This document shows positions 1 through 9,540 of a stretch of DNA of 64,000 nt, piece after piece. The DNA lies in contig DASXFZ010000022.1 of assembly GCA_036489315.1 (NCBI GenBank), forward strand, positions 62,001-126,000, in the 5' to 3' direction. The stretch comes from Candidatus Cybelea sp. Its GTDB lineage: Bacteria > Vulcanimicrobiota > Vulcanimicrobiia > Vulcanimicrobiales > Vulcanimicrobiaceae. Positions within the stretch are counted from its first letter, which is position 1. Every line of letters starts with the position of its first letter. A model generated the notes under the pieces. The model was not told the origin of the DNA, searched no databases, and saw only the letters and a list, made by a program, of their open reading frames with translations. The translations under genes and the position numbers were made by a program.

Positions 1-3000
1 GATGGTGCATAACGATCGCCGCGGTCGACTGCTCGGGTACGATCTGGAATGCCTCCGTCAGCGTTACGCCGATCCTCGCAGCGGCGTCGAGCAAAGTGAA
101 GACGGTTGCGTGCTGGTCGAGATCCGGGCAGGCCCCATAGCCCCACGAATAGCGTTTTCCGCGCGCCGCCGGCAGCCCCAGCTCACGACGAATGTTGCGG
201 TGCGCGTACTCGGCGAGCGCTTCGGCTGCCTGCACGGAGAAGCCGTGGAGGAAGTACGATTCGCTATAGTCACCCGCCGCCTGCAACCGTTCGATTTGCG
301 CACCGGCATTGCGCCCGACGGTAACGATTTGCAGGGCCACGACGTCGCTCGCGGCGCCGTTATTGGGCTCGCGCAGGTAGTCCGCAAGGCTTAGGTGCTC
401 TCCGCCCGCCTGACGCGGAAATGGAAAGCGTGCAATCTCGCGATCGGGCCGGAGCGGGTCGTAGATAAGTACGTCGTCGCCTAGCCCAGCGGCCGGGAAG
501 TAACCGTAGACGGCGACCGGTTCGATCAGCCGTTCGCGCGGCGCTGCCGCTTGATAGCGAGCCAGCCGGGGCTCGAACTCCGTGCGCACGAGGCGTTCGA
601 AGGCCTCGCCCTTCGTATTCGACGCGCCCCACGAGAGACGGTAAAGACTGCGCAAATCAAAGCACCCCCATAGCTCTTCGAAGTCGATCTCCAGGGTTCG
701 AACGCCCAAGAACGGAGGAACGGGTACGGGTGCGAGCTCGGTTTTGATCGCTGAAACCGAGGCTACGCGGGCTGCCGGAACCACAGCGCGCCGCTCCCGC
801 TGCGCCAGCGCTTCGCGTTTGGTTCGTTCGAGGAGGTCCGATCGCTTTTGCGGGTCGCTGGTGAGCGCGTCGACGAGCTCGAGCCCCTCGAATGCATCTC
901 GCGCGTAGAAGACGCCGGGTTCGAAGAAGCGCGAGCCGTCTTGCAGCAGCGCGATGCGGCGCCCGAAATCGCGGTTGATCGCCGCACCCCCGATGATGAC
1001 CGGAAAGTGCAGGCCGCGGACGTCTTGCTCTTCGAGGCAGACCGGCATTTGTTTGCTGGTCGAGACGAGGAGCGCCGAGAGACCGATTGCGTCGGCCTTG
1101 ACCTCCACCGCTTTCTCGAGTATCGAGCTCATCGGGACTTGCTTTCCGAGGTCGTGAACCGTGTAGCCGTTGTTCGCCAAAATCGTGTGCACTAGATTCT
1201 TTCCGATGTCGTGCACGTCGCCGAACACCGTCGCGAGGACGACCGTTCCTTTCGTCGTGCCCTCGGTTCGCTCGAGGAACTGCTCGAGATGCGCGACGGC
1301 TCGCTTCATCACTTCGGCCGATTGCAGGACGAACGGCAGAATTAGCTCTCCACGGCCGAAGCGGTCGCCCACGTCCTTCATCGCCGGCAGGAGGATCTCG
1401 TTGAGCACTTCGACGGGCGTGCGCGCCAGCAGCGCTTCATCGATCGCCTTCTCGATGCCGTCCTTACGCCGTCGCAGGATCGCCTGATGGATGCGCTCCT
1501 CCACGGCGACGTCTTGGGCCGCCGACTCCGTCAGCTCGACCCCTTCGCCGTCGGGCCGTCCCTGCGAGCGCGCGGCCTCGAAGTGTTCGATGAGCCGCGG
1601 CAGCGCATCGGGACGCCGATTGAAGACGAGATCGTCGCACAGCTCGCGCACCTCGGCTTCGATCTCGAAATACGGAACGATCTCTTTGGCATAGACGAGC
1701 GCGCAATCGAGACCGGCTTCCACGCAATGGTAGAGAAAGACCGAGTTGAGCGCCGCGCGGGCGTCGGGGCGCAGCCCGAAGGAAACGTTCGAGATTCCCA
1801 GCGATGTGAGCGATCCGGGAAGATCGCGCTTGATCGCGCGAATCCCTTCCATCGTCTCGACCGCCGAATCGGCAAACTCGGGATCGCCGGTCGACAACGT
1901 AAAGGTCAGCGCGTCGAAGATCAGGGCTCCCGGCGGCAGCCCGTACTCGCCCACGACGATCTCGTAGATGCGGCGTGCGACTTCGAGTTTGCGCTCGGCG
2001 GTCTTTGCCATTCCCTGCTCGTCGATCGTAAGGGCGACGACTGCGGCCCCGTGCTCTTTTGCCAGCGGAAGAATCACGTCGATCTTCGCGCGCCCCGCCT
2101 CGAGATGGACGGAGTTGAGGATCGCGCGGCCCGGATAGTTTTCCAGCGCGGTCTGCATCACTTTGGGCTCGGTCGAGTCGATAGCCAACGGCGCTTCGAT
2201 CGATTGAGCGAGCCGTCGCACGAGCGTTCGCATCTGCTCGTCCTCGTCGGCTCGTTCGGTTAGCGCGCAGCAGAGATCGAGCACGTGGGCGCCGCCTTCG
2301 ACTTGCTCTCGCGCCAGCAGGACGATATCGTCGTAACTCTCCTCCAACAGCAAACGCTTTACTCTGCGCGAGCCCTGTGCGTTGATGCGCTCGCCGACCA
2401 GAAGCGGACGCGGCTCTTGTTCGAGGGATGCGGCCGTAATTGCCGAGGCGACTTCTTGCGGCCGCTCGACGTGCGGCCTCGTTCGCCGCCGTACCGCCGC
2501 GACCGCATCGCGCAGCGCGGTGATGTGCGCGGGCGTCGTGCCGCAGCACCCGCCGACCGCGTCGACTCCGAAATCGCGAACGAAGGCACTCAGCTCGGCC
2601 GCAAGCTCGTCCGGGCTCTCCGGATAGATCGTTTCACCGTGCGGTCCCATCAGCGGAAGGCCGGCGTTCGGCACGACGCTTACGAAGCAGCGCGAGTTCT
2701 CGCAAAGAAAACGGATCGAGTCGCGCATCTGTGCGGGACCTGTCGAGCAGTTGAGGCCGATGACGTCGATCGGGAGCGCGTCGAGCGTCGCGCGAATCGC
2801 GCGAATGTCGGTACCCAGGAGCATGCGACCTTCGGTGATGAGGGTTGGCTGAGCCTGAATCGGGACGCGTCGCAATCCGCGCTCGAACTCGAGCACGATT
2901 CCGGCTATCGCCGCCTTCAGTTCGAGCAGGTCCTGCATCGTCTCGAGCACGAGCAGATCGGCGCCGCCTTCGACCAACGCCCTCGCCTGTTCGCCGTAGG

Positions 3001-3430
3001 TCTCGCGCAGCTTCGCGTAGGTAACGTTTGAGAGCGTCGGATCGGAGGACGAGATCAGCATCCCGGTCGGTCCCATCGAGCCCGCGACAAAGCGCCGCTG
3101 CGCCGTCGAGAACGCGTCGCAGGCTTCGCGAGCGATCGCGGCGGCACGGAAGTTGATCTCGTAGGTTTGCTCGCCGAGACCGTACTCGTCGAGTTTTATT
3201 CGCGACCCGGTAAACGAATCGGTCTCCACGACGTCGGCACCGGCGGCGAGATACGACTCGTGAATCGTACGCACGATATCGGGGCGCGTGAGGACGAGCA
3301 CCTCGTTACAGCCGGCCCGCGGGGCGCCGCCGAAATCCGAAGCGGAGAGTTCCAGCGCCATGAGCTGCGTCCCCATAGCGCCGTCGAAGATTAGGACGCG
3401 TTGCGCGAGTTCGCTCAGGTACTCAGACAC
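1..3430 (-). CDS. metH: Cobalamin-dependent methionine synthase MetH (3' end cut by window edge)
   Basis: Transfers the methyl group of 5-methyltetrahydrofolate to homocysteine through methylcobalamin, in the cytoplasm. About 1,143 residues are visible; only the last few C-terminal residues are missing. Modules in order: homocysteine barrel (about 10-300) with zinc cysteines C228, C295, C296; pterin-binding barrel (about 330-600); cobalamin cap and Rossmann module (about 610-860) with DVHDIG and base-off ligand H740; SAM-dependent reactivation domain from about 880. The GTG start at 3430 overlaps the asparaginase stop by 8 nt and places the conserved DGAMGT motif at residues 16-21. It is the last gene of a cysK-asparaginase-metH operon. 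No cobalamin or SAM riboswitch is visible in the short upstream region. Confidence 0.95.
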   Translation of the reverse strand, partial: MSEYLSELAQRVLIFDGAMGTQLMALELSASDFGGAPRAGCNEVLVLTRPDIVRTIHESYLAAGADVVETDSFTGSRIKLDEYGLGEQTYEINFRAAAIAREACDAFSTAQRRFVAGSMGPTGMLISSSDPTLSNVTYAKLRETYGEQARALVEGGADLLVLETMQDLLELKAAIAGIVLEFERGLRRVPIQAQPTLITEGRMLLGTDIRAIRATLDALPIDVIGLNCSTGPAQMRDSIRFLCENSRCFVSVVPNAGLPLMGPHGETIYPESPDELAAELSAFVRDFGVDAVGGCCGTTPAHITALRDAVAAVRRRTRPHVERPQEVASAITAASLEQEPRPLLVGERINAQGSRRVKRLLLEESYDDIVLLAREQVEGGAHVLDLCCALTERADEDEQMRTLVRRLAQSIEAPLAIDSTEPKVMQTALENYPGRAILNSVHLEAGRAKIDVILPLAKEHGAAVVALTIDEQGMAKTAERKLEVARRIYEIVVGEYGLPPGALIFDALTFTLSTGDPEFADSAVETMEGIRAIKRDLPGSLTSLGISNVSFGLRPDARAALNSVFLYHCVEAGLDCALVYAKEIVPYFEIEAEVRELCDDLVFNRRPDALPRLIEHFEAARSQGRPDGEGVELTESAAQDVAVEERIHQAILRRRKDGIEKAIDEALLARTPVEVLNEILLPAMKDVGDRFGRGELILPFVLQSAEVMKRAVAHLEQFLERTEGTTKGTVVLATVFGDVHDIGKNLVHTILANNGYTVHDLGKQVPMSSILEKAVEVKADAIGLSALLVSTSKQMPVCLEEQDVRGLHFPVIIGGAAINRDFGRRIALLQDGSRFFEPGVFYARDAFEGLELVDALTSDPQKRSDLLERTKREALAQRERRAVVPAARVASVSAIKTELAPVPVPPFLGVRTLEIDFEELWGCFDLRSLYRLSWGASNTKGEAFERLVRTEFEPRLARYQAAAPRERLIEPVAVYGYFPAAGLGDDVLIYDPLRPDREIARFPFPRQAGGEHLSLADYLREPNNGAASDVVALQIVTVGRNAGAQIERLQAAGDYSESYFLHGFSVQAAEALAEYAHRNIRRELGLPAARGKRYSWGYGACPDLDQHATVFTLLDAAARIGVTLTEAFQIVPEQSTAAIVMHH

Positions 3431-4427
3431 GATCCCGGACGGCTATCTCCCCAACGGCAACTCCGGCCCGATTGTACACGGCCGGCCGCGCAAAACGCGC
3501 CAGCCGAGCGGCTTTTACCTCGTCGAGAAGTCCCAGGCGCGCAAGCGCGCTGATTGAGGCGGGTCCCCTCGCTCGCGATGCGCCGTCGACGACCTTCGCG
3601 GCAAAACCGTAGCCCTCGGCGACCGCGCTCGCACCCTGCACGCCCTCCGCGCCTGCCTTCGAAACGAGGTTACCCGCGCCTGCGATCATCAGTTCGGTAT
3701 CGAACTGGCTGGTGCCGGCAACGTACTGCGGATACGCGAGCATAGCGTCTCGAACGACTTCGAGTGCGCGCGCATCGGCGTCGTCGACCTCTGCCAGCGT
3801 CGCCAAACGCGCAAACGACGTCGCCGCATTTCGCAGCCCCGTAGCGTAGACCGGTATGCCGCAGCCGTCGACGGCGAGCGGCCACCTCGTCGCGTCGTCG
3901 TCCGAGACTCGCGCACACAGCGCGAGAATGCGCTGCTGCGCGGGATTGTCGACGCGCAGGTACGTGGCGATGTCGGCGCCGATCGCCAGGCACAGAGCGA
4001 GGATCCCCGCGTGCTTTCCGGAGCAGTTATTGTGGAGCACGGTCGGGGCGGTATCGGTCCGGCGCAATGCCGCCGCCGCAGCTTCGTCATACGGCGCATG
4101 CACGCCGCATTGCAGCGCAGATGCGTCCAAGCCGATCTTCCTCAGAATAGATTCGACGGCGGCCACATGGAACGGCTCTCCGACGTGCGACGCCGTCATC
4201 ACCGCGATCTCACGCGGTTCGAGCCCGAACCGCGCGGCGACGCCGGCTTGGATCGCTGCGGCGGCGATGAACGGCTTTGCGGTCGAGCGCAGGTAGACCG
4301 GCGATTCGATATCGCCGGCGGCGAACTGCACGCGTCCGTTCGCGTCTGCCGCGCAGGCCGCCACCCGATGGACGGACTCGACGTAGTCGCCGCGGGTTAC
4401 GTCGACCAGAAGCTCCGGAGAAATCAA
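3423..4427 (-). CDS. L-asparaginase, Rhizobium etli ReAV type (asparaginase II family)
   Basis: Hydrolyses asparagine to aspartate and ammonia. The 334-residue protein belongs to the zinc-containing family typified by ReAV of Rhizobium etli, not to the E. coli AnsA/AnsB fold. The start is a TTG that overlaps the cysK stop (TTGA). With that start the motif STAKP falls at S48-K51, and C135, K138 and C189 fall at the numbers I recall for ReAV, which strongly supports it. The longer upstream reading frame only retraces cysK. It lies between cysK and metH with 4- and 8-nt overlaps, so the three are probably translationally coupled in one sulfur/aspartate amino-acid operon. Whether glutamine is also a substrate cannot be read from the sequence. 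Confidence 0.88.
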   Translation of the reverse strand: MISPELLVDVTRGDYVESVHRVAACAADANGRVQFAAGDIESPVYLRSTAKPFIAAAAIQAGVAARFGLEPREIAVMTASHVGEPFHVAAVESILRKIGLDASALQCGVHAPYDEAAAAALRRTDTAPTVLHNNCSGKHAGILALCLAIGADIATYLRVDNPAQQRILALCARVSDDDATRWPLAVDGCGIPVYATGLRNAATSFARLATLAEVDDADARALEVVRDAMLAYPQYVAGTSQFDTELMIAGAGNLVSKAGAEGVQGASAVAEGYGFAAKVVDGASRARGPASISALARLGLLDEVKAARLARFARPAVYNRAGVAVGEIAVRDRV

Positions 4428-5386
4428 ACCAGCGCTGGTTCGACGATCGTCGCTTCTTGGTCGGCGAATACCGGATTGCTCAGGTAGCGTTCGCCGGTAT
4501 CGCAGCCGATCGTGACGATAAGCTTGCCGCGCATCTCCGGCCGCTTTGCGACTTGCAGCGCAGCCCAAACGTTCGCGCCCGCGGAGATGCCGACGAGCAT
4601 ACCCTCTTCGCGTGCGAGGCGGCGCGCGGTCGCGATTGCGTCGGCGTCCGTAACGCGAATGACCTCCTGGTAGACCTCGGTATTGAGAACTTTCGGCACG
4701 AAGCCGGCGCCGGTACCTTGAATCTTATGCGGGCCCGGTTTGCCGCCCGAAAGAACGGGCGAAGCATCGGGCTCGACGGCGATAATTCGCACGCCGGGTT
4801 TTCTCGCTCTCAAAACCTCACCAACGCCGGTGATCGTGCCGCCGGTGCCGACCGCCGAGACGACGGCATCGACCGCGCCGTCGGTGTCGCGCCAAATCTC
4901 TTCGGCCGTCGTGCGGCGATGAACCTCCGGATTCGCGGGATTCTCGAACTGCGCGGGCACGAAATACTTTCCGGGCGCTGCCGCGGCGATCTCGCTCGCG
5001 CGGCGAATCGCACCGGGCATTCCCTCCGCTCCGGGAGTCAGCACGACTTGCGCGCCATAGGCTTTGAGGAGGCTGCGGCGTTCGATCGTCATCGTGTCGG
5101 GCATCACGAGGATGATCGGATACCCCTTGGCCGCGGCGACGAACGCAAGCGCGATGCCGGTATTACCGCTCGTCGGCTCCAGAATCGTCATTCCGGGCAG
5201 AAGCCGCCCTTCGCGCTCGCCGGCCTCGATCATCGAGACGCCGATGCGGTCTTTCACGGAACCCGCGGGATTGAACGATTCCATCTTCACCAGGACGGTG
5301 CCCGGAACGCCCTCGTTCAGACGCGGTATTTTGACCAGCGGCGTGTTGCCGAACGTATCGGCCAAATTGTCGTAGATACGTGCCAT
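4424..5386 (-). CDS. cysK: Cysteine synthase A (O-acetylserine sulfhydrylase)
   Basis: PLP enzyme that makes cysteine from O-acetylserine and sulfide. 320 residues, the usual length. The PLP lysine is K45 in NPAGSVKDR, followed by the phosphate/substrate loop TSGNTG and the glycine-rich GTGGTITG loop. I chose ATG 5386 because the protein then begins [10 protein letters not shown], as in the family; the frame is open further upstream but shows no homology there. It heads the operon with asparaginase and metH, and is divergent from the serine hydrolase across about 115 bp that must hold both promoters. A cystathionine beta-synthase role is less likely because no C-terminal CBS domains are present. 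Confidence 0.93.
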   Translation of the reverse strand: MARIYDNLADTFGNTPLVKIPRLNEGVPGTVLVKMESFNPAGSVKDRIGVSMIEAGEREGRLLPGMTILEPTSGNTGIALAFVAAAKGYPIILVMPDTMTIERRSLLKAYGAQVVLTPGAEGMPGAIRRASEIAAAAPGKYFVPAQFENPANPEVHRRTTAEEIWRDTDGAVDAVVSAVGTGGTITGVGEVLRARKPGVRIIAVEPDASPVLSGGKPGPHKIQGTGAGFVPKVLNTEVYQEVIRVTDADAIATARRLAREEGMLVGISAGANVWAALQVAKRPEMRGKLIVTIGCDTGERYLSNPVFADQEATIVEPALV

Positions 5387-5501
5387 AGTAGTGTGGATAA
5401 CCCTCGCTTTTCGCCCAGCGTTGCACGCCGGCAGTTCCGGCTCCTCGGGCACGATCGCAGAGCGGAAGGAAGCGGGCGATTCGAGGGATGACTCATTGCC
5501 G

Positions 5502-7238
5502 ATGCATAACCGTCTCCTCCTCCGAACCCTCGCATCGCTGGGCATCGCAGCGCTCCAGCCGCTTGCGCCGGCGCGCGCCGGAGCAGCTTCGGGCATGCCG
5601 GACGCGCTCGACGCAATCGCTGCGTACGCGCCGCGAGCGATGCGCGAACAAGGTACGCCCGGTCTCTCGGTGGCGATCACCGACCGGACGAGAACGCTGC
5701 GAATCATTACCCTAGGCTTCGCGAATCGCGAAACGCAGTCACCAGTTACCGGTGAAACGAGATTCGCGATCGGTTCGATAACGAAGTCGATGACGGCGCT
5801 TGCGCTGCTCGAGCTGCGCGACTCCGGACGCCTCGATCTGAGCGCGCCGGTTCGGCGCTACCTTCCGTGGTTTGCAATCAAATCGCTGGGCGGCCCGATT
5901 CTCGTGCACGAGCTCCTCTCCCACACCGCAGGGATTCCGGACGATTACGCCGCCGAGCCGGGGTACGTCTACGACGTTTGGGCCTTACGCACGGCAAAAA
6001 CGCTCTTTGTGCCCGGCACATCTTGGTCGTATTCGAACGACGGTTATGCGACGGCGGGCGCCGTACTCGCGCGTCTCGACGGGAAGCCGTGGGCCGACGC
6101 ACTCCAAGCGCGCGTCCTCCAACCGATCGGAATGAGGGCGAGCTCACCGGTCTTTACGCCTGACCAAATGACCGATGCCGCCGTCGGTTATCAGTTCCGC
6201 GATAACGACCGGCCTGCGTCGCTCGCACCGCCGCTGGTTCCCTCACCGCCATTCGACTTTGTCGATCCGGCGGGTTCGGTGCTCTCAACGCCGGAGGATA
6301 TGGCACGCTACATTCGCTTTTATTTAAACGGCGGGAAAACCGCCGGCGGAAGCCGCCTGATCTCGCCGGCGACGTTTGCCGCGATGACCTCCGCCGACAC
6401 ATTTTCGAATGGGAGACCGGCCGGGTCGCCGAGCACCGTACTCGAGGAAGCGCCGGCGTTTTACAGACAGTACGCTTACGGGCTGGCGACGTTCGCCGAC
6501 GGCGGTGACCGCTTGATCGGGCACACCGGAGGCATCTCGGGATACACCGCTTGCATGCAAGCGAACCTCACGCGCGGATACGGCGTGATTGCGTTTGCGA
6601 ACCTCGTCGAAGCGCCGCTTCATCCGTGCGCGATCGTGCTTTACGCAATGAAGGTACTGCGGGCGCAAAGCCTCGGCGAGCCGCTGCCTGCGGCGCCGCC
6701 GGCGCCCGATCCGGCGCACGTCGCGCGAGCTGCCGAATACGAGGGAACCTATTCGGCCGCAGGCTCGCCGCCACTGCGGGTTGCCGCACGAGGTGACCGG
6801 CTCTACCTGGAAGACGCCGGTAGAGAGATCGCGCTCTACTCACGCGGAACGGATCTCTTTTGGGCCGACGCACCGCAGTTCGCAGTCTTTTTGCTGGCGT
6901 TCGGACGCGACCGGCAGAGCAAGGTCGTCGAGATGAGTTACGGCTCGCGCTGGTTGGCAAACGAGCGCTACCGCGGACCACAGACCTTTGCTCATCCGGC
7001 CAGTTGGAATGCACTGGTTGGCCGTTACGAGAACACGTTCTTCGGTCAGCCGGCGATCACCCGAGCGGTGATCGTCAAAGACAAGCTCACCCTCGACGGG
7101 GTCAGCCCGCTGCGGCCGCTCGCAAACGGCAACTTCGCGCTGGGAGATTCGATCGTGCGCTTCGACGCGTCCGCCGGCGGCCGCGCGCAGCGCTTGAGCA
7201 TCGACGACACGCACTTCTACCGGATGGAGCTGCCGTAG
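5502..7238 (+). CDS. Exported class C beta-lactamase-like serine hydrolase
   Basis: 578-residue member of the beta-lactamase/PBP-like serine hydrolase family. A signal peptide covers about residues 1-30. The catalytic motifs are all visible: SITK (S92-K95), YSN (Y177-N179) and HTGG (H341-G343). Roughly the last 200 residues form a second, beta-rich domain often attached to such esterase or D-aminopeptidase-like enzymes. The start ATG 5502 directly precedes the signal peptide; the upstream in-frame extension is not signal-like. The substrate (peptidoglycan peptide, ester or D-amino peptide) cannot be decided. Convergent with the Lrp-type gene, with a 4-nt gap. Confidence 0.85.
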   Translation: MHNRLLLRTLASLGIAALQPLAPARAGAASGMPDALDAIAAYAPRAMREQGTPGLSVAITDRTRTLRIITLGFANRETQSPVTGETRFAIGSITKSMTALALLELRDSGRLDLSAPVRRYLPWFAIKSLGGPILVHELLSHTAGIPDDYAAEPGYVYDVWALRTAKTLFVPGTSWSYSNDGYATAGAVLARLDGKPWADALQARVLQPIGMRASSPVFTPDQMTDAAVGYQFRDNDRPASLAPPLVPSPPFDFVDPAGSVLSTPEDMARYIRFYLNGGKTAGGSRLISPATFAAMTSADTFSNGRPAGSPSTVLEEAPAFYRQYAYGLATFADGGDRLIGHTGGISGYTACMQANLTRGYGVIAFANLVEAPLHPCAIVLYAMKVLRAQSLGEPLPAAPPAPDPAHVARAAEYEGTYSAAGSPPLRVAARGDRLYLEDAGREIALYSRGTDLFWADAPQFAVFLLAFGRDRQSKVVEMSYGSRWLANERYRGPQTFAHPASWNALVGRYENTFFGQPAITRAVIVKDKLTLDGVSPLRPLANGNFALGDSIVRFDASAGGRAQRLSIDDTHFYRMELP

Positions 7239-7242
7239 CGCG

Positions 7243-7518
7243 TCAGTCGCCGACGTCCCAGAGCAGGCCGAGATCCTTCTTCGAGAAGGACCTGAAGGCG
7301 ATCAGCGTTTCGGTGCTGAGGATGCCGTCGAGCGCTGCGACGTGCTCGGTCACCAGATCGTTGAGCTCTTCGTGCCGTTTCACGCGAGCGATGGCAACGA
7401 GATCGTAGGGTCCCGCGACCGAGTAGACTTCGGCAATCCCCTCGACGGCGAGCAAATCGTCAGCGATCGAGCGCAGCCGCTGCCGTTCGACCCTCATGAG
7501 GATGAAGGCGCTTACCAT
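7243..7518 (-). CDS. Stand-alone Lrp/AsnC ligand-binding (RAM) domain protein
   Basis: 91-residue protein that consists only of the effector-binding, oligomerising domain of Lrp/AsnC regulators; the N-terminal helix-turn-helix is absent. It begins MVSAFILMRVERQRL and has the GPYDLVAIARV segment and the C-terminal strand typical of the family. The start at 7518 is preceded by a purine-rich AAAGAGGGCGGA ribosome-binding site; the frame upstream is not conserved-looking. Such proteins bind small molecules such as amino acids and may modulate full-length Lrp partners. Divergent from the quinone oxidoreductase with a 77-bp intergenic region. Confidence 0.82.
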   Translation of the reverse strand: MVSAFILMRVERQRLRSIADDLLAVEGIAEVYSVAGPYDLVAIARVKRHEELNDLVTEHVAALDGILSTETLIAFRSFSKKDLGLLWDVGD

Positions 7519-7595
7519 TCCGCCCTCTTTGGGCGGCCGCCGAAACCGCCCTCCTGCCGTTTGGAGCCTGACGCGAGAGGGCAAAAACTCGGGCG

Positions 7596-8537
7596 ATGAA
7601 AGCTGCGGTTATCGAGCACCGTGGCGACCGCGGGGAGCTCAAAGAAATTCCGGTTCCCCAGCCGGCGTCCCACGAAATTTTGGTCCGCGTTACGGCGGCG
7701 GGCGTCAACCCCATGGATTGGAAAATACGCGATAGAGGTGGGCGCGCGATGCCGTTCGTCCTCGGGCAGGACTTCGCCGGCATTGTCAGCGCGACGGGCC
7801 CAGGCGTTTTGAAATACCACGAAGGCGAGCGCCTATTCGGCATCGCGCGCGCTCACGGTGCGTACGCCGAGTACACGCTTGTTCCCGATGACGATCACTC
7901 CCAGCCGATCGCCAAGATCCCCGACGACGTCGGCGATGCGGAAGCCGCGGCGCTCCCGACGGCCGGACTTACTGCGCTGGCCGCGCTCGACGCGCTCGGC
8001 GTTGAAAAAGGTTCGATCGTGGTGGTGCTGGCAGCGAGCGGCGGCGTCGGGAGCTTTTCGGTGCAGATCGCGCGTGACCGCGGGGCGCGCGTCATTGGAA
8101 CCGCGCGTCGATCGAACGAGCAGCTCGCGCGCTCGCTCGGAGTCGACGAGTTCATTGCCTATGATGAGCAGAACGTCGTGGAAACAATCCGGGCTGCCCA
8201 TCCGCACGGCGTCGACGCGGTTTTGGACTTGGTCGACGGCCCGGACGCGATCTCCGCGATGGCGGGCACGCTCAAGAAGGGTGGGAAAATCGTCTCGACC
8301 ATCGGTGCCGCCGACGTGAAATGGTTCTCCGAGCGCGGCCTGTTCGCAATCAATATCAATATGGCAGAAACGCCGACGTCTTCTCACGCAGGTTTGCGAG
8401 AGCTGCTCAAGATGCTCGAAGGCGGAGCAATCCGCGTAATGATCGGGGGCGAGCGCAGCCTGGCCGACGCCGTCGCCGCGCTCGATGAAAGTAAAAGCGG
8501 GTCGGTCGACGGTAAGCTGATCCTTACCGTCGACTAA
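7596..8537 (+). CDS. Zinc-free NADP-dependent quinone oxidoreductase (MDR family)
   Basis: 313-residue medium-chain dehydrogenase/reductase of the quinone-oxidoreductase type. The N-terminal GroES-like domain starts MKAAVIEHRG and contains GQDFAGIV; the cofactor domain has the nucleotide motif AASGGVGSFSVQIA at about residues 146-159. The catalytic and structural zinc cysteines of true alcohol dehydrogenases are missing. It probably reduces quinones or alpha,beta-unsaturated carbonyls with NADPH. Its neighbours do not define the substrate, although it adjoins an aromatic degradation locus. It ends 14 bp from the convergent enoyl-CoA hydratase. Confidence 0.85.
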   Translation: MKAAVIEHRGDRGELKEIPVPQPASHEILVRVTAAGVNPMDWKIRDRGGRAMPFVLGQDFAGIVSATGPGVLKYHEGERLFGIARAHGAYAEYTLVPDDDHSQPIAKIPDDVGDAEAAALPTAGLTALAALDALGVEKGSIVVVLAASGGVGSFSVQIARDRGARVIGTARRSNEQLARSLGVDEFIAYDEQNVVETIRAAHPHGVDAVLDLVDGPDAISAMAGTLKKGGKIVSTIGAADVKWFSERGLFAININMAETPTSSHAGLRELLKMLEGGAIRVMIGGERSLADAVAALDESKSGSVDGKLILTVD

Positions 8538-8551
8538 ACCCTGGTGAACCT

Positions 8552-9409
8552 CTACTTGTTCTTGAAGCGGGCGACGCGCTTTTCGTTATAAGCAGCGAGG
8601 CCTTCTTTGGCGTCTTCGCTCTTGAAAAGCAGCGATTGCAGTTCGCGTTCGAGCGCGAGCGCATCCTGGAGCGGCAACTCCGCGCCGGTCTGCACGCTGC
8701 GTTTGATATGGCCGACGGCCATCGGCGCCTTGTTCGGCGAGCAGAACTGTTTTGCGTAATCGGTGATTTGCTCGCGGAACTCGGCCGCGCTGCCTTCGAA
8801 GAGGTCGTTGATCATGCCCCAGTCCAGCGCCTGTTCGAAGCTGACCGTCTTGCCGGTCGTCATCAGCTCGATCGCGCGCGACTTGCCGACGAGCCTCGCC
8901 AATCGCTGCGTGCCGCCGGTGCCGGGAAGCACGCCGAGCGCGACTTCCGGAAGGCCGATCTTCCCTGCGTCTTTGCGTGCGATCCGCAGGTCGGCCGCCA
9001 TTGCGATCTCCAGACCGCCCCCGATGCAGTGGCCGTTGAGCGCGGCGACGACGAGCTTCGGCGTTTGTTCCAGGCGCGACAGCGTCTCGTTGGCGTGCAA
9101 ACAGAACATGTACTTAAACTCGGGCGTCACTTGGTTGAGCATCCCGATGTTCGCGCCGGCCGAGAAGAACTTCTCGCCTTTGCCGGTGAGCACGATGACT
9201 TCGACTTCGGGATCGAAGCGCGCGTCCAAAATCGCTTCGTCCAGCTGACGCATCATCTCGTGGGTGTAGGTGTTTGCAGGCGGGTCGTCCATCTCGACGA
9301 ATCCGACGTGGCCGTCTTTCCAATAGTTAATGACGCGCTTGGTATCGAGCGTGCGCGCCTCGCGGCCGAAGGGCGTCTGTTGTGCGGGTCCGTTAACGGT
9401 CGTTGTCAT
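8552..9409 (-). CDS. Enoyl-CoA hydratase/isomerase (crotonase family) of the boxB operon
   Basis: 285-residue crotonase-fold protein, presumably hydrating or isomerising an enoyl-CoA made downstream of the epoxidase. Oxyanion-hole segments are visible as FSAGANIGML and NGHCIGGGLEIAMAADLRIA, and the acidic catalytic region as GLPEVALGVLPGTGG. It is much shorter than the roughly 550-residue BoxC lyase, so it is closer to PaaF/PaaG-type enzymes. The ATG start at 9409 sits inside a 31-bp sequence (9406-9436) that duplicates the 3' end of boxB; in that copy TGA and ATG overlap as ATGA. It is co-directional with boxB and separated from it by a palindromic insertion. Confidence 0.88.
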   Translation of the reverse strand: MTTTVNGPAQQTPFGREARTLDTKRVINYWKDGHVGFVEMDDPPANTYTHEMMRQLDEAILDARFDPEVEVIVLTGKGEKFFSAGANIGMLNQVTPEFKYMFCLHANETLSRLEQTPKLVVAALNGHCIGGGLEIAMAADLRIARKDAGKIGLPEVALGVLPGTGGTQRLARLVGKSRAIELMTTGKTVSFEQALDWGMINDLFEGSAAEFREQITDYAKQFCSPNKAPMAVGHIKRSVQTGAELPLQDALALERELQSLLFKSEDAKEGLAAYNEKRVARFKNK

Positions 9410-9540
9410 GCGAGTTTTCCTTTAGGGGCGATCCAGCGGGGGCCCCGTGCGCTTTGCGCACGGGGGGCGCGGAGTCCGAAGGACGCAGCGCCGGTTAAAA
9501 AAACGGGGCCCCGACTGGATCGCCGGCAGCCGTGGTTCAT
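9406..9540 (-). CDS. Possible 44-codon coupling ORF between boxB and the hydratase
   Basis: Reading on the minus strand, an ATG at 9540 overlaps the boxB stop (ATGA) and opens a 44-codon frame through the palindromic insertion. It ends in a duplicate of the boxB tail (WIAPKGKLA) at a TGA that again overlaps the hydratase ATG (ATGA). Both junctions therefore keep the arrangement used for translational coupling. The encoded peptide starts MNHGCRRSSRGPVF and has no recognisable function. It may matter only because its translation carries ribosomes from boxB to the hydratase, or it may be an accident of the insertion. Confidence 0.35.
   Translation of the reverse strand: MNHGCRRSSRGPVFLTGAASFGLRAPRAQSARGPRWIAPKGKLA
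9427..9524. repeat. 98-bp palindromic (REP/MITE-like) element between boxB and hydratase
   Basis: Near-perfect 22-bp terminal inverted repeats lie at 9427-9448 and 9503-9524 (20 of 22 bases match), each holding GGGGCCCCGT or its complement. Inside are two further hairpins: a perfect 10-bp stem with a TTT loop (9443-9465) and a GGCGC/GCGCC stem with an inner GTCC-GAA-GGAC hairpin (9466-9492). In the mRNA it would fold strongly. The outer 10 bp of the arms (GGCGATCCAG) also match the boxB 3' end. Confidence 0.7.

Noticed and set aside
1464-2549. A 361-codon minus-strand frame rich in Arg and Ala inside metH
   Set aside because: The true metH frame runs through the same DNA with conserved motifs at the right spacing; the Arg/Ala-rich product is a typical GC-rich shadow.
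5387-5501. SAM, SAM-IV or cobalamin riboswitch ahead of the cysK-metH operon
   Set aside because: Only about 115 bp are available and no conserved riboswitch core is recognisable.
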